Source: Whitmania pigra (lineage: Eukaryota; Annelida; Clitellata; Hirudinida; Haemopidae). From it: a DNA stretch of 64,000 nucleotides. The stretch spans positions 62,001 through 126,000 of the forward strand of contig JAJTWR010000281.1 of NCBI GenBank assembly GCA_021613335.1, given 5' to 3'. Made by a program: the position numbers and the translations under genes. A model generated the notes under the pieces. That model saw nothing but the letters and a program-made list of their open reading frames with translations, searched no databases and was not told the origin of the DNA. This document shows positions 1 to 30,400 of the stretch, piece after piece (the stretch's first letter is position 1; every line of letters begins with the position of its first letter).

Positions 1-392
1 AATTCAACACTTCCATTAAAAAAAACATTCGCAATCAATTTGCTTCCTGGTCTCAAAAAAAAAAAAAATACAGAAGTAGAAGTAGGAGTAGTTGTTGCAT
101 TAAGAAAGATGACAACGATGACGAAAGATTGAGTGATGATGGTTATGATCGTAATAATAAGATTTTATGGAAATACCAATTGAGGTTGCCGTTTATGGCA
201 TATACATATACTCCATATACATTCCATAGATTCTCGGCAAGAGACAGCCAACATTGTTGGTTCAACCAAATCCTATGAACTCTTTATTTATGGAAATTCA
301 AGAACAAAAAATTAATGTCGAGGTTTCCTAAAGTTACAGATACTTGATTTATCTCCTAGAAGGTGATAATGTTCTTCTCCTTTATTTTTAAA

Positions 393-417
393 TTATTATT
401 ATCATCATCATCATAAA

Positions 418-505
<88 letters not shown>

Positions 506-508
506 AAT
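393..508. repeat. ATT microsatellite
   Basis: About 30 near-perfect ATT units preceded by a few ATC units. Such ATT tails often sit at the 3' end of invertebrate SINEs, but no SINE body is visible directly upstream. Confidence 0.9.
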
Positions 509-2546
509 AACACAGGAAATGGTTTTTAAAATCGATTCTGAAAAATCTGAAAAAACATGCGTACATTAATGTGGAAATAGAAGACACATTAGCAAACGGA
601 CTTTGCATGTAAATGCATTGTAAATGGTTCTTGTCCAACGTTAACATCTTCCCTCGTTCAAAAACACCTCGATTTTTTACTCCACTCATTCTCGAATGAC
701 ATCAACACATTCAAACTTATGATTATGAAAATTGCATGGATTTCAAACTCTTTTTTTTAAATTCCCGTCGTCAGCATTTAGTAATGCGGAGTGCAGTAAA
801 ATTTGAATTATAAATTAGAAGGAGAATTCTAAAATTAGAAAGATGACAGTTCACTTAGGTTGGACCTTGTTCATTTGTTCATACCTCGACGTGTCCGGAA
901 AATGAAACACGATGATGTACGTCGTACACCGGGTACAAACCACTATGCTTCTAATTAACACTAATAACCATTTCAATAGGATTTAAGCAAAAATCGTTTC
1001 ATTATAAAAATGGATGAAATAATAAAAACGAGAAACGTAGACATAGAAAAGTACGAAAGATTGGAACAACTCACCATCGCGGATTGTTGAAGTTGATCTG
1101 GAGGATCGAGATATTGAGTGGTGAACATTGCAAGAAACTAACGCATCAAGCGAAAAAAAAAACTAACGTCAATTCTTAATGAAACGATTCTTTAAAAGAG
1201 CAAGCAAATTCTTAAACCGAACTCCTTTTAAAACTGGATTGAAAATCTATTTCACTGCTGAACGCTCATTGAGCAGTTGAGCAGTCTATCGGATAAGTGA
1301 CAAACCGACTTAAGCGAAGATCTCCGAGCGAATGTACCAACTCTCAGAGCCTCAATCCTCCGATATCTTCCATGAAGAAGCGTCGATAACTTGTTACGAT
1401 ACTCTCTTTTCCCGCTCACTATCTCTCTCTCTATTCATTCCTATCTTTCTAACAAACCCGACGTTCCTAGCGTGGGTCTCGATTGCGCTGCGGATGCTCC
1501 AACGTAAAGTGCCGAAGTGCTTTTATGCGAGTGTGAACGTATTTCGACCTGCCCTTACATCGTCCACTAACGTGCTGTTTGTATCAAACGTCGTCACAGT
1601 CGCGAAACTTTATTACCAGGTCTAACAACGCCGCCATTGTATCATCGCACTACCATCGAGGTAGCGTTTTTTTTGTTTTGTTTGAGACGATGATGATTAC
1701 GATCGTTGAAATGCGATATTGTTATTTACATTACAATGATGATTAAAAGGGTATCATCTGTCAACACCGGCAAGCCATTTTTTCAACTCCCGTTTCAAAG
1801 GTTCGCATTGCAGTCGGAGTGAGTCCGTGGCAATCCATTGTTGGTGGAGACGGGTTCGAAAGCGCAGACGGGGTTGGGAAAAGTGCGGAGTGAAATTTAA
1901 AACCAAAAACACAAAGGTTCTCGTTAACAGCTCTTCCGTAGAACGAGTTTAAGTATCGGTTTCACGAATTGAAAGGTCACCTGATTGAAAGATGAAATAA
2001 AAACAAATAAAAATAAAAGAATAAGGTCAAGAACGTAGGGGCAGCTTTTTTTTAAGCTCTTGCCTTTTACTAGTCTATGCACGTGCGCGCGCATGAGTGA
2101 GTTAATTGGGTCAGTTATAAGAGGTCAATACGATAAGACTCTTTCGTCACATCATGTCGTTTCATAAGACGACAACTTGGTGACGAGAAACGTATCTCTT
2201 CAAGTGCCATCTGACTGCTGTCAACATCAAGAACGCCATGGCAGAAAGTCAAAGGAGGCCAAAGAAACGTCAATTAACAGAAGGGCCGATAAAACCTTGT
2301 TTATTTCTCACGGGAGTCTACGAGATGGGCCGGTCGTAATTCACTCCACGGCGTCTTTCTCTACGCCCCGGCATGTTTACGCCAGGGTCAGTGACGACGT
2401 GAACACGAACTAAGGCTTGTAAACAGCAGTTATTTATAGCCGGCTAACAACCACCGCTCTGTTTTCTGACAACTCGTGCTGATCGATGTCTCTACGTGAT
2501 AGGGGGATGAAAGTTCGCAATCGAAGTCTAAAAGTTCAGTATTATG

Positions 2547-2620
2547 TATGAATGAATGAATGAATGAATAAATGAATGAACGAATGAATGAATAAATGAG
2601 AGTGAATGATTGAATGAATG
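2547..2620. repeat. Degenerate AATG tetranucleotide tract
   Basis: GAATGAATGAATG units with scattered A and C interruptions. Open frames read through it give Phe/Ile/His/Ser-rich artefacts. Confidence 0.8.
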
Positions 2621-5600
2621 GACTCCGAAAGATTGTTCGAGATGAATCTTTTGAATGCAAATGTTAATTAGTTTGAGCGCGAGAGTTGTCGTTTATTTCC
2701 AATCTTGGAGAAGAACCAGCCAGGTCTCCAATAGCGACGGTGGAAAATATATTACCACTCCAGGTCCTAGAGGCACTTAAAATCTCCTTTTTTAAGGCTT
2801 TCCTTTAAGTAAGATTTGTGCCCGTCTCGGCTCTGACAACACGGCAATAAAGTCTGCAGCATTCCCGCGCCTTTTTTTCTATTCATCTCGTGGTCGAGCT
2901 TCATAAATTTGTCTTCGGTCGTTCTGGCGTAAACTATTTGAGGTCATAAATTGCAAGAGAGGCCAGGCTATTTGTCAGTCGTGATAAGTCCAAAAGCCGA
3001 CAAAGATTGATGGCGAAGCGTCGCCCACCGCTGGCGATATTTCGACCCCCGAACATGAGGATGAGCGTGCTGATTATCGAGTGAAACTTCATCGAAGCAT
3101 TCATTAATTTCTCCATGGAATTAACTCCATCCATTAATTCAGTTGAAGATGCATACAATGGAAGCATCAATTCACTTGAAAACATTTGAATAATTCACCG
3201 CTGATGCATTCAGGCAGAAGACAGATTACGAAATGTATCGATTCATCAAACGCATGTTCTACATTTACATTCAGACTCAAACGTTAGAGTAATTCATTGA
3301 CTGTGCATTCTTACGCATCGTAGAACTTAAATTGGTCCCAACTTTGCCAATTGTTAAACTTAATTGTTCCCCTCACAAATTCTTCATAACCGAGTGGAAA
3401 GATGGTGGAGCAAAACGAACGTGGAGTAGGAAATAATTCATGGACCGAATTTTGTGACTGGCCGGGCACGCTTTATTTGCACGAATCCGTGGAAAAGTCT
3501 CGGTTTCAACGTTCCAGGTGATGGATGGGAGTCGTGTTGAAAGATTATGACAAAGTGTCGAGAGATGCGAAACATCAATCACATGGGACGTGATTTCACG
3601 AGTGCAGACCGCATCTTCCTTCATCGGAGTGTGGAAAGTGAAGCGAAAATCTTGGGCTTTGATGTGATCGGTCCGTCAAAATACGCCGTAGAACATCTCA
3701 AAACAAGTGTTTTGATTGGAACTGCTGCGAATTGCTGGGTAGCATTTTTTCTCTCTGTTAATTAACTTTTCTTCGGGTTGGCAAGCCTCGGCAGGCGAAT
3801 AAAGTGTTGGATCTGGAAAGAGTTGGAATGCATTGTGAAGTTTTCCAGGTATCATCTCGCACTTCAGCAACACTTCATCTTAAACGGCAGAATTTCTAGC
3901 GATAAGTTATTAACTTTCTGTTTTCATTTGAAACCACGCGTAAAATGTACTGGTTACTTGTTAAATGAAATTGGTGTTGTCGCTGATTCGTTTTAACAAA
4001 TGTGCGAAGATGAAATTAAAATTTACTCGCAAGTTTGTGCGAATAAGTTCATCAAGTGAGTGAGACTGGCGAATAAAAGGAATTTCTAAAAAGAATTTTA
4101 AAGATTTCACACCATGCGTCAAAACCGAAGAATCTAATTATTCTGTGGGATTTGGCCATCACAAAAAATGGTTGAGGGAAAAGACAATATTATGTCACCA
4201 TAATTCATAATGATTGTTTACTGTCCTCATAGTCAAGAAAATCTTTTAACGATAGGTTTCTACCAAAAGAAATATGCGAAGAGCATACCTGGTAAATAAA
4301 ATGAAGCAAAGCTGAAATGTTTATTTAAGCAGAAAACAATAAAACAAACTTAACATATAATAATGTTAATAATATAGTTAATAAAACTATAATCAAAAGC
4401 AAAACATAGTTCTTGGTCGACATACATCGTCTACAAAGCCTCCTAAAACTAAAAAGATAACTAAACTTCTTCGATTATAAAATTTGACAACAGTTTCAAC
4501 AGTGAAAAGAAAATTTGATGTTATCACTTTGTCAGCTATTGATTTTGAACAAAATCTTTTATATTTGTATGTATTTCTTATTTTTCAATCATTTATCGAA
4601 ATCCGACAAATTAGGATGGAATAAGTGCTGAGAAATTTATGAAATAAACAAACGTTTATATTGAAACAATTGTTGTTCAAATCATGCATACACAGGAACA
4701 AAATTCTTATGTGCGTGACTCTTTCAATCAAACCCCGTTCAAGTATTTGAAGCAATAGTTAGACAGGATTACATTATTTGTTTAAATTAAATTAATTCAA
4801 TTCAGTAACACAAACTATCATCGTCATATTCCTTTCTCTTAAATGTATTTATGGAATATCACTTTTTTTTTTATAAAAATATTTAGAGATCTATGGTGGT
4901 AGTTTTGAAGTTAATAATTCTGTTTTAATAAATTATAAATTTAGTATTCTATAGTATAAATTATGGTATTCTGTGGAATTTTTAATTTCAAGTCGTAATA
5001 AATTACGAATGAACACGTTGAGGCATTTTTAAACATTTACTTCTCGTTTTTAATAAAAATTGAAGGTTTTAGGAGGATGAATATGAAGTTCTAAAATAAT
5101 GAAATAAATACCATTCTCTGAAAACTTGCAATTTAATAGCAATAATATGCACCGGTGTTTCGCAAGTTAAAATTAAAATTAAACTTAAAATTGTTTTCAA
5201 AAATGGTCAGAAAAGTTAATTAGAACGATTTTCTTATTACAAAACATGAATGAAATAAGTTTTTGGATCTATTAAAATAATTGATATTAATAATTGGCTA
5301 CTCGAGTCTAAATAAGTTATTACTTTTTAACGAACTCTTTCCTCAATTTCCTAATTTTCGCTTGAAAACAAAACACCGCTTTTAAAAGACAAGCACCATT
5401 TCCAATGTTCTCTGAAAGGCAAAGTCGGGCCATAACATTTTAACAAGGAGACCTTTTCAACAAATATTCTTGTCACACGGGACAATTACTTTGGAAATGG
5501 TCATTTGTTTTGTATGCTCTGAAAGTCAATCAAGGAATACTCTTGTATTACCGAGTTGAAAATGAATTACTTAATGGCAACCGATAATGAGTATTAGTTA

Positions 5601-5938
5601 ATTAGTTTGTGTCACTTTAAGGGTCATCTAAAAATTTGTAATAAGTAAATTAGTATATATTTAATTTATTGAAAATTGTAACAAATTTCTCAAAAAGTCA
5701 TTTTTTAGCAAATTGCTGCCGTTCACAGCCGTTCCAATTTGGCGCCAAATTCATCAGGTCATTTATGAGCAGATGGGTTCACATCTGAAGTCCCTAAGAA
5801 CGAAGGCGTATGTCTTGAACTTTGAACTAACCTGTTTCCCGATCAGATATTGAGACATTTACTAGGATATTTATCACCTCTCAACTTCAGTAAAACTTGA
5901 ATATTTTTAATCGAGACGATTTTGGACCAACTTGAATG

Positions 5939-6046
5939 GATTGATTTATGGGTAAGTGAGTGGATGGATTGACGGATGAATAACTGGGAGGATGGATTTG
6001 ATGGATGAATGAATGAGTGGGTGGGTTGATGAATGAGTGGATGACC
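5939..6046. repeat. Degenerate GGAT/GAGT tetranucleotide tract
   Basis: Purine-rich 4-base repeat with variants GGAT, GAGT, GAAT and TGGG. It produces spurious His/Ser/Pro-rich frames on the minus strand. Confidence 0.7.
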
Positions 6047-6860
6047 TTTGTTCAAGAATTCGTTTGTTTGCCGTGCAATAAAGGTGAGTGAGCAAAATTT
6101 GAACAAAATTCTTGCGTTCCAGCACAGGATGTGAGATCATGCAACCCTCATGAACAGATTACAAAATATTTGAATTTTATCGGTTAAATCTTAAGATGAG
6201 AAAAATTCGAATGGTCCAATGAATTTAAAATTAGAAATTCATGTTTGGACGTGTTAGATGGAAGAGATAATTAAAGGATTTATTTTTCTGATTTCCTAAA
6301 CATTGTAATGTTAACATATTAGTAAAAGTATAAATGCTGGTAATTAATCACTAAATAATAATAATAATTTTATTTATGAAAATTGTAGCTCATTTTAGTG
6401 AATTATCGCTAAAAGTGTTGATCCCGGCAAAGCATTTACATATTAATAGTTTTAAGCGGCTTTTCCATTGCTTTTTAGCGCTCCGTAGCGCATTCTTCCG
6501 ACTTAACAGGCGACACACGCAGGCATGCATAGATATTGCATTTGTTAGCGCCCATCTAATTTGCATGGAGCCGACGAAAATTAAGAGCTGGTCCCGCTGA
6601 GATTTCAACCTTCGAACGGAAACTTTTCCACCTCCACCGCAGGACGAACGGACCGACTGTTGAGTGGAAACAAGAATTTCTTTCCCGTCGTCGTCTCATG
6701 ATCTCCGTCGAAGCTCTCACTCCGTTGCCGGAAAGAGTCATCGGGTCTTTATTACCCTCCGTCGAAAACAGGCTGCTGAATTGTTGAATTAACCAAGAGG
6801 AGCACCTCGCTCGTTTTATAACATGAACTCTGGCTGATCAAGTCGGGCTCCTGATTTCCA

Positions 6861-23681
<16,821 letters not shown>

Positions 23682-25212
23682 GTAAGATGGAAAGCCGTTG
23701 TTTCTCTCCAGGTAATGAATATTCATCAGGCTTTCGAGTCATTAGTCTCGATATTTTGTCGTTCACTCGATTCTCTGCAACCTGCTTCGGCAGCGTAACG
23801 CAATAAAATTAAAAACTGATGACTCCAAACTATTTGAAAATTCCAGTGGCGCTCAATTTCCACTTCATTTCTCTGAGGACCACAGCATGACCAAAAAGCA
23901 CGCCAAGTTCTCATCCAATTTGCCCCTAAAACTAACGATCCCCTTAATGTTTCCAAATTAGCCGCAAACGCCTTTGAGAGCTTTTCTATAAGCAAAGTTT
24001 ATTGATAAAGGAGACCATCCTTTCCGCTAACCAAAGTTTAAATGTCGTTTAATTTAAAAAGAAATCAGACTCGACGGCGCTGTTGGAAAGACTCAAGTGT
24101 CATGGAGATGTTTTTCAGTCTCTCGATACGTCGCTCTGGAATTTTAGTTAATTATGAAATATTTTTAAAGTAATTAATTCATTAATTAATATCTTCAAAC
24201 TCAGCTCAAAGCTTTAGACGATTCTCAAGGAAGTGCACTGACATTATCAAGAACTATTTTCTAATAACTATCTAATTAATACTATTTCTTTTGTTTAATG
24301 ACTATAACGGTTGCAAATTTCAATTCGAAGTGTCCTTGATCTTATGGGACAAGATTTAAGGGGCCCCTATCACCAACAACCCGACCCCCCAAATGACTTC
24401 CCTGGCGCCATTATGAGATTCTCATCAAGAGAATGTCATTTAATTGCATCAGTTTAAATTAAATTAAAGGGACATCCAGACGAATTGAATCGATTGAAGT
24501 TAACAAAGGAGTTTCACCATTTTTTTGTTTTTAACGAGGAAGTCACTCGAATTCCACACAAGAATGAAGCTCCATTCATTTGTTGAGAAGAAACAAACAA
24601 ACGCGTCTCAAAATGTCTGCATAAGTTTTTCCATCCCCCGTCATAATGACATGTTAATAATGATTGCAGTAATTATTATCTTGAGCTCAAATTTAATTTT
24701 TCAAGAAATTAAATAAGGCGTTCTACAGACTTGAAATTGCTTTCGCCTCATGAGAAGCTAAATATCGATACTAATGAATTATTATAATACTAACAAATAA
24801 CCATGTTGCTAATGAATACTGATCTACGCATACAATTGTCGTGTTTAAAGTGTTGACATACTTTTTCCGAATTGATCATGATTTTGGTATCGATAACTCG
24901 TTAACGCTTGTTAAATTGTTTACTGAAACTATTTTGAAGCGACGCTGTAACCGTGTTGTGATGCCATTGCCGAAACACGTAATAGCTAAACAAATGCAAA
25001 TATTTAGCCACAAAAATATTTAAAATATGTCTTTTATTTCTAGCGTTCTGTGTCCTCGTGTAATTTTACTTAAGGTTTGAAATGTTTGTTATAACTTAAC
25101 TCCACATGGAGTCATGAATACATTTAAAACGCAGAATATCCTCACAACGACGACTTGTTCAGGAAGACATCTCGTTTGATAACCACAACCGACCATCTCT
25201 TCCTCACCTCAG

Positions 25213-25412
25213 TATCTCGACCTTTCCTCTACTTCCATCTCAAGAATCAAGCTCGTCAAGGGGCTCAAGTTTTCAAGCCATACCCAGGTTCAAATGGTGT
25301 GGTTGGCAGTCTTAACAGTGCTTCTATTAATTTCAGCACAGAATTTACGGAGCCAGTCCTTATTATTGTTATTTTGTAAATACTGTGTTGTGTGCTTGTG
25401 AATTCGAAATGT
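25213..25412 (+). CDS. Candidate C-terminal exon of the Ig-domain gene (frame uncertain)
   Basis: An acceptor-like CTCACCTCAG ends at 25212. Entered in phase 1, as exon 6 requires, it reads VSRPFLYFHLKN... to a stop at 25377-25379 and ends in EPVLIIVIL, a weak GPI-type tail. One frame over, the same DNA reads MVWLAVLTVLLLISA, a much better hydrophobic GPI-attachment or membrane segment, with a stop at 25410-25412. That frame needs a phase-0 junction that I could not find. Either this is the last exon with an unseen intermediate exon, or the resemblance is chance. Confidence 0.25.
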
Positions 25413-27400
25413 AAGAAGCAATAACCATAGCATATTATAATTTCTTAAGCTGGCAGAATATGATATTTGTATGGATGTTCTGAATTCTAAAGAATTACAA
25501 TCCGTAAATTCGTCTAAATTTACTTTAATAAATAATCTAGTATAACTCGCATTGTTACAATTTTTCACAACTTATCTCGATATTTCCTAAATCAAATATT
25601 ATTTACAAATTGCAGAATTTTCAGCTGCCAGATACTCTAGCTCGGCTACAACAACCAATTTGGTCCTTTTACAATTTGTTCTTTACTTTCTTGCAAAGTG
25701 GAGCCATGTTGATTAGAGCATGACAAATGTAGATGAATCCATTACACGGAAACGTTGTTTAAAGCAACGAATCCTCTAGAAAAGTTTCAACATATAGAAA
25801 ATTAATCACGGATTTTATGAATTTCAAGCGACAGATTTATGGGTAGCTTTGATTAAACTATAGAAAACAGTTTTAAAACATTTTTCTTGAAATGTGAAAA
25901 AAACTAAAATATTTGAAATTGCGTACACAACTAAAAATGTTAGTGCTATGATATTATGTTAACTCAGACTAAAAAGCATATTTAAATAAAGTATTTTCAC
26001 ATTCTGCAACTGAATGAACTCGCAAAGAAAGGGCGCGCCAGCCGTTCTAACTGTTAATCAGGAGAGTTTTATACATTCACAACTGGTCCATTTGAAAGAT
26101 TAATTATTATTTAAAAGAAATACGTCAATAACATTGACGATGGCAACATTACGTGTTTATTGCCATGGATAATGTCTGAACGTCATTCCATTGTAGAGTC
26201 CGAAACGTTTGACATTTCAACTCCATCAACCAACAACGAATTATTCCATGGCGCCTGAACCATTAATCAACTGCCAGCTTTTATTTCATGTTGTTTAAAA
26301 ATGTATGATTCTCTATGACGGAGAGGCCAGAATATGTTTGCCGACTGGAATTAGTTAACACGACCCACGCTGTAATCATAAAGTCTCTGTATTGTCAGTA
26401 TTTCAAACAAATCATATTTAACCACCTGTCTTGCTCGGCAGAGAACTAATTACACCACTTAAAATCATTTCATATCGATTAATAATCTACTTAATTATGA
26501 CTGTTTTGCATTTCTTATAATTGTTTTTGCACGTATTAGGATTTTATTGGAAAATGTTTTTATTTAACTGTGGTTGAGCTCTTGAAAAACGCTTGCTAAA
26601 TTCACGAGTCAAAAGCATCACCGATATTATTTAAAACAGAGCTCACAAATCTTATAGAAATCTCCTATTTCTTAATCAGAAGCCAAAGCTTTTCAGAAAA
26701 TTTATCTCACAATATTTAAAATTTTTTGATCAAAATAAACAGTAGCAATTTAAAAAAGGAACAGTTTGTAGAAATAAACGGAAGATTCGCAAGATGTCAG
26801 AATTAGAGTATTGAATGTGCTGCTTCTGATAGAATAATTTAATAAAGAATTGCTGCTCACATCAGAAATAAACTTTAAAACAAAAAAATAAAATAGTTTA
26901 GAGAGCTTGAAGAAATACCTCCAGACTGAATTTGGTTTCAATTTTGTGGTTTTCAATATAAGCCGAATTATGCTAAAAAAAATCGCTCTAAACAATCTTA
27001 AGTTATGAGTCTGAGATTTGAAGACGAAAAGGCTCCAACTCAGCCTCAATACATTTTAAAATTTCAAAGAAAAATTTATTTATAACAAAGACAAAGAGGT
27101 CTAAAAGCCATCCGTTAATTACACCGAAATAATTAGAGGATCCTTGGTAATACTTTAGCAGACTGGCCCCACTTCATTAAAATGTGTCTGGCATGCATCA
27201 AACTGGGGGAGAGAATATAAATTTGGTTGAGAGTTGAGAAGTTAAAAATTCTTCTTTGAAATTAAATAGCATAACGGACACCATTTATTACTTCCTGACA
27301 TCGTTGGTTGTTGCAGCTTGTTTTGGTTCTCTTCTGCTGTCGTGTTTGCGTTCCCTCGCATCCAGGACGTATTTTTATCATTAAATCAGTGGTATCAATT

Positions 27401-27418
27401 ATGAAGTTTAGTGCCTAG
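27401..27418 (+). promoter_or_regulatory. Five-codon upstream ORF before the ELAPOR start
   Basis: ATG AAG TTT AGT GCC TAG ends one base before the ELAPOR start codon at 27420. If it lies in the mRNA leader it could force reinitiation. The transcript start is not known, so a role is inference. Confidence 0.4.
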
Positions 27419-27419
27419 A

Positions 27420-30400
27420 ATGAATTCGATTATCATTCTTTTGACGATCACCATTATCATTTCTTCGCACGGTGAAGTGAGAGAAAACTGTGATAAGGTT
27501 GGGGAGAAATGCTATTGAAATTTTACTGTCGGGATATTTATTTTTGTTTTCCTTCAAGGATGATTTTTATTATGAGTACACGTCCTGCGATGTGGAGGGT
27601 AACAGATGGAGGGTTGCCGTGCCAAAAACGGAAAAGTGCATCAATTTTACCCCACCTCCACCTATTAGGGGAAAGAAATGCAGTATGTTCCGCCTTTGAG
27701 GAATTTCATATTTTACAACTACGTAACAACACAATCTTTGCCACTCAACACCTTGATCAATAAATGAATATTTTTAGATTTCACATGTGACCCTGGACAT
27801 TACTTGGACATAAATGATCAAGAATGCAAATTGTGCCCTAGTGGCACTTTTTCACTTGGTGGGGGGATTCGATTTGATGACTGGCAGACTATGCCTTCAT
27901 CTTTTTCTGTACAAGTCGAAAAATTTTCTCTTGAAAGGGTATTCCTTGCACGCAATCAAGAAAAGACAGTTGAGGCAAATTGCACAGGGTGAGTACATGG
28001 AAAAGTGAAATTTGGATATTTGCTTAAAGTTACAACTAATCCAGGACATGGATGGCCAGTGGAAAATATCTGCTGGCAAAATATGTTGATTGTCCTATAT
28101 CACTTGTTTATGAGGCTGATTCTGTCAGAGATGGGTCTGTTACTTTTTATTATGAAAACAATGATGAAAGTCTTCTCTTCAGCTTTGAGGTTCAATTACT
28201 TAAAGTCTGTTCTGATCAGTTAAATTTTGATAAATCTATTTTTAATTTGTAATCTTTATTTAGAAACTGTTAGGAATATATATTTTATATAGTAATTTAA
28301 TAATAATATACTTTTATTAGTCATTTTTTGCTTGATTATTTCATTACATCATTTTTATTTACCTAGAATAAGAGGCATCCAAATTATTTATGAGCTTTGA
28401 AATTCCATTTTAGGTTGAAAATCAGAAGTGTGAGTTGAGGAGAAGTCACAAGGAAGACAATTCTTACAAGAGCCTTAGGCAGACAGAGGAAGGGGAATTC
28501 AGGAAGGTAAGCATTCCTCTACCTCCCGGTCATAACAGACTCGTATGGACTGTCATTCCTGTGTCCCTCACGGGCATTGAAGACAAGAAGGGACCCAAGA
28601 CGTTTGTCAAAATCAAAGTCATAGAAATAAAAGGTAACGTTTAGCCTCACTGATGGTGTTCATTCTCCTAGCTAAGTAGATCCAAGTACATGTTACTTTG
28701 AATTTATTAATTTTTTTAAATTTATACTTGTGTATCCACCTATATATCTATCTATTCATTCGATTCATTCATTAAATTAATTCATTGGAGGAGGCCATTT
28801 TAGTGGTAAAGTTCATTGTAGGAATGTGGTGATGAAGAATGAAATTAATTCTTAAATTTGATCACCCTTTTTGTGTCGTGCTTTACCATCAGGAGTGGCT
28901 TACATGTCCGAATGTACTCCGTGCCGAGCTGGAACATTCAGCGGGAAGGGCGAATCAGTCTGCCAAAATTGTCCCAAAAACACCTTTTCTCAGAGAGAAG
29001 CACATAAATGTATCCCTTGTGACACTGTAAAAGAATATTCTGGTGAGTTTTCATGGTTCTTTAACAGTTGTTTGGGGCTTTTGTTGACCTTGAAAGAATT
29101 GTTTTGGCACTTAATTTGCTTTCTAAAGAAGATCTGATGTTAATATGCTCTAAGTTAGATTATTATCAGTTTATTATTATTGGTTATTATTATTGTTAAT
29201 GATTTTAAGTAGTATTTCAAAATAAAAGATCTAAATTAGAAAGATTCATTCACTCAGTTAATGCAGCATCATTCATCATACCCGTCATTCAGAGCCAGGA
29301 TCGGACACTTGTCTGGAGAGGCCGCCATGCACAGACAGTGATTACCTGGAAATAATCAAACCGTGTGATGCCGATGGTCAGGTGAGATGTTCAAATCAAT
29401 ACCTCATTTTAATGTTCCCCATCTTCAATCTCTAAGTATGCAGCAGATTTTATCATCTAGTACAGTACATCATTTACTAACTGATGTTACAACTTACAAT
29501 GTGAACATCGCAGACGAAAATAGTGTACAAGTGGAATGATCAGATGGTCTGCAACCCACTCCACCCCAATTCCATGCAACTTCCCCCCAATGGTCCCACT
29601 CAGGCGTGTCCCCCTTGCAACCCTGGCATGCAACTCATCGATGGGGTTTGCAGGTAAGGCATAATAATAGGTGGCATTGTAACTTTTAGACATTATGCGG
29701 TCGAGTGATTTTTGCTCAGGTAGCATTACAAGACAGTTGTTGTATTGTTTTAGCATAACTGCACTCTAAATGTCAGGGATGTTTCATCTGCTTGGTGTTT
29801 AAAACAGGAAATGATGTTAATGATGATGATGATGATGCTGATGATATATTCATTTATTTATTTATCAGCCAGTTTGTTTGCAACAAAAATGTACTTTTAA
29901 TAAAAAAAAATCTTCATTATTTTCTGAAAATATGCAAACTTTGCAAAATTTGCATAGTGTGTTCAAACGAGACTAAACTGGTTTAATATGTCGAAGGTGT
30001 TTTTTTATAAGTGATGTTATCATCTAATTCAATCAGGACTGCTTAATTTCAACAGTTACTGCCCTCCTGATGAGTTTTCCAGTGGTAAAAAGGGCGAGGA
30101 GTGCAAGAAATGCCCGAGTTCAACTGCTCCCACGACGGGAATTTTCATAAACTTCTGGAACAACCTGAACCTCACTTATGTCAACATTTCCAGTCAGTGT
30201 TTCTCATCTTCAGGTAAGGGTCGGTGCCTTTTGAAATTAGATGCTCTGTGTTTTAAGCACAATGTTCTAATGCCAGCCTATCAAGGCTATTACAGATTGT
30301 TATGTTTTCCCCTGTGAGAGGATAATGGCAGTCCATTATAAAGCCATCATTAAGTGCGATCCGTGTTTAAAATATCATTTTAAAATATAATAAAACGAAA

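Larger units (their letters stand above)
1..6860. other. Upstream non-coding stretch
   Basis: I see no convincing gene here. Open frames are short, lack family motifs and do not join across splice sites. The stretch holds an ATT microsatellite (393-508), a degenerate AATG tract (about 2547-2620) and a degenerate 4-base tract (about 5939-6046), otherwise AT-rich single-copy DNA. It is probably the 5' flank and distal regulatory DNA of the Ig-domain gene that follows, but that is inference. The part at 6560-6860 is richer in GC than its surroundings and runs straight into the first candidate exon, so it could be 5' UTR or promoter. Confidence 0.5.
23682..27419. other. Intron/intergenic DNA between the Ig-domain and ELAPOR genes
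   Basis: AT-rich. Apart from the uncertain exon at 25213-25412 I see nothing I can support. The last 130 bp before 27420 are GC-richer and probably hold the ELAPOR promoter and leader. Confidence 0.5.

Noticed and set aside
1332..1625. 97-codon frame ending near a donor-like CAG|GTCTAA
   Set aside because: No homology signal, low-complexity Ser/Leu run, no partner exon in phase.
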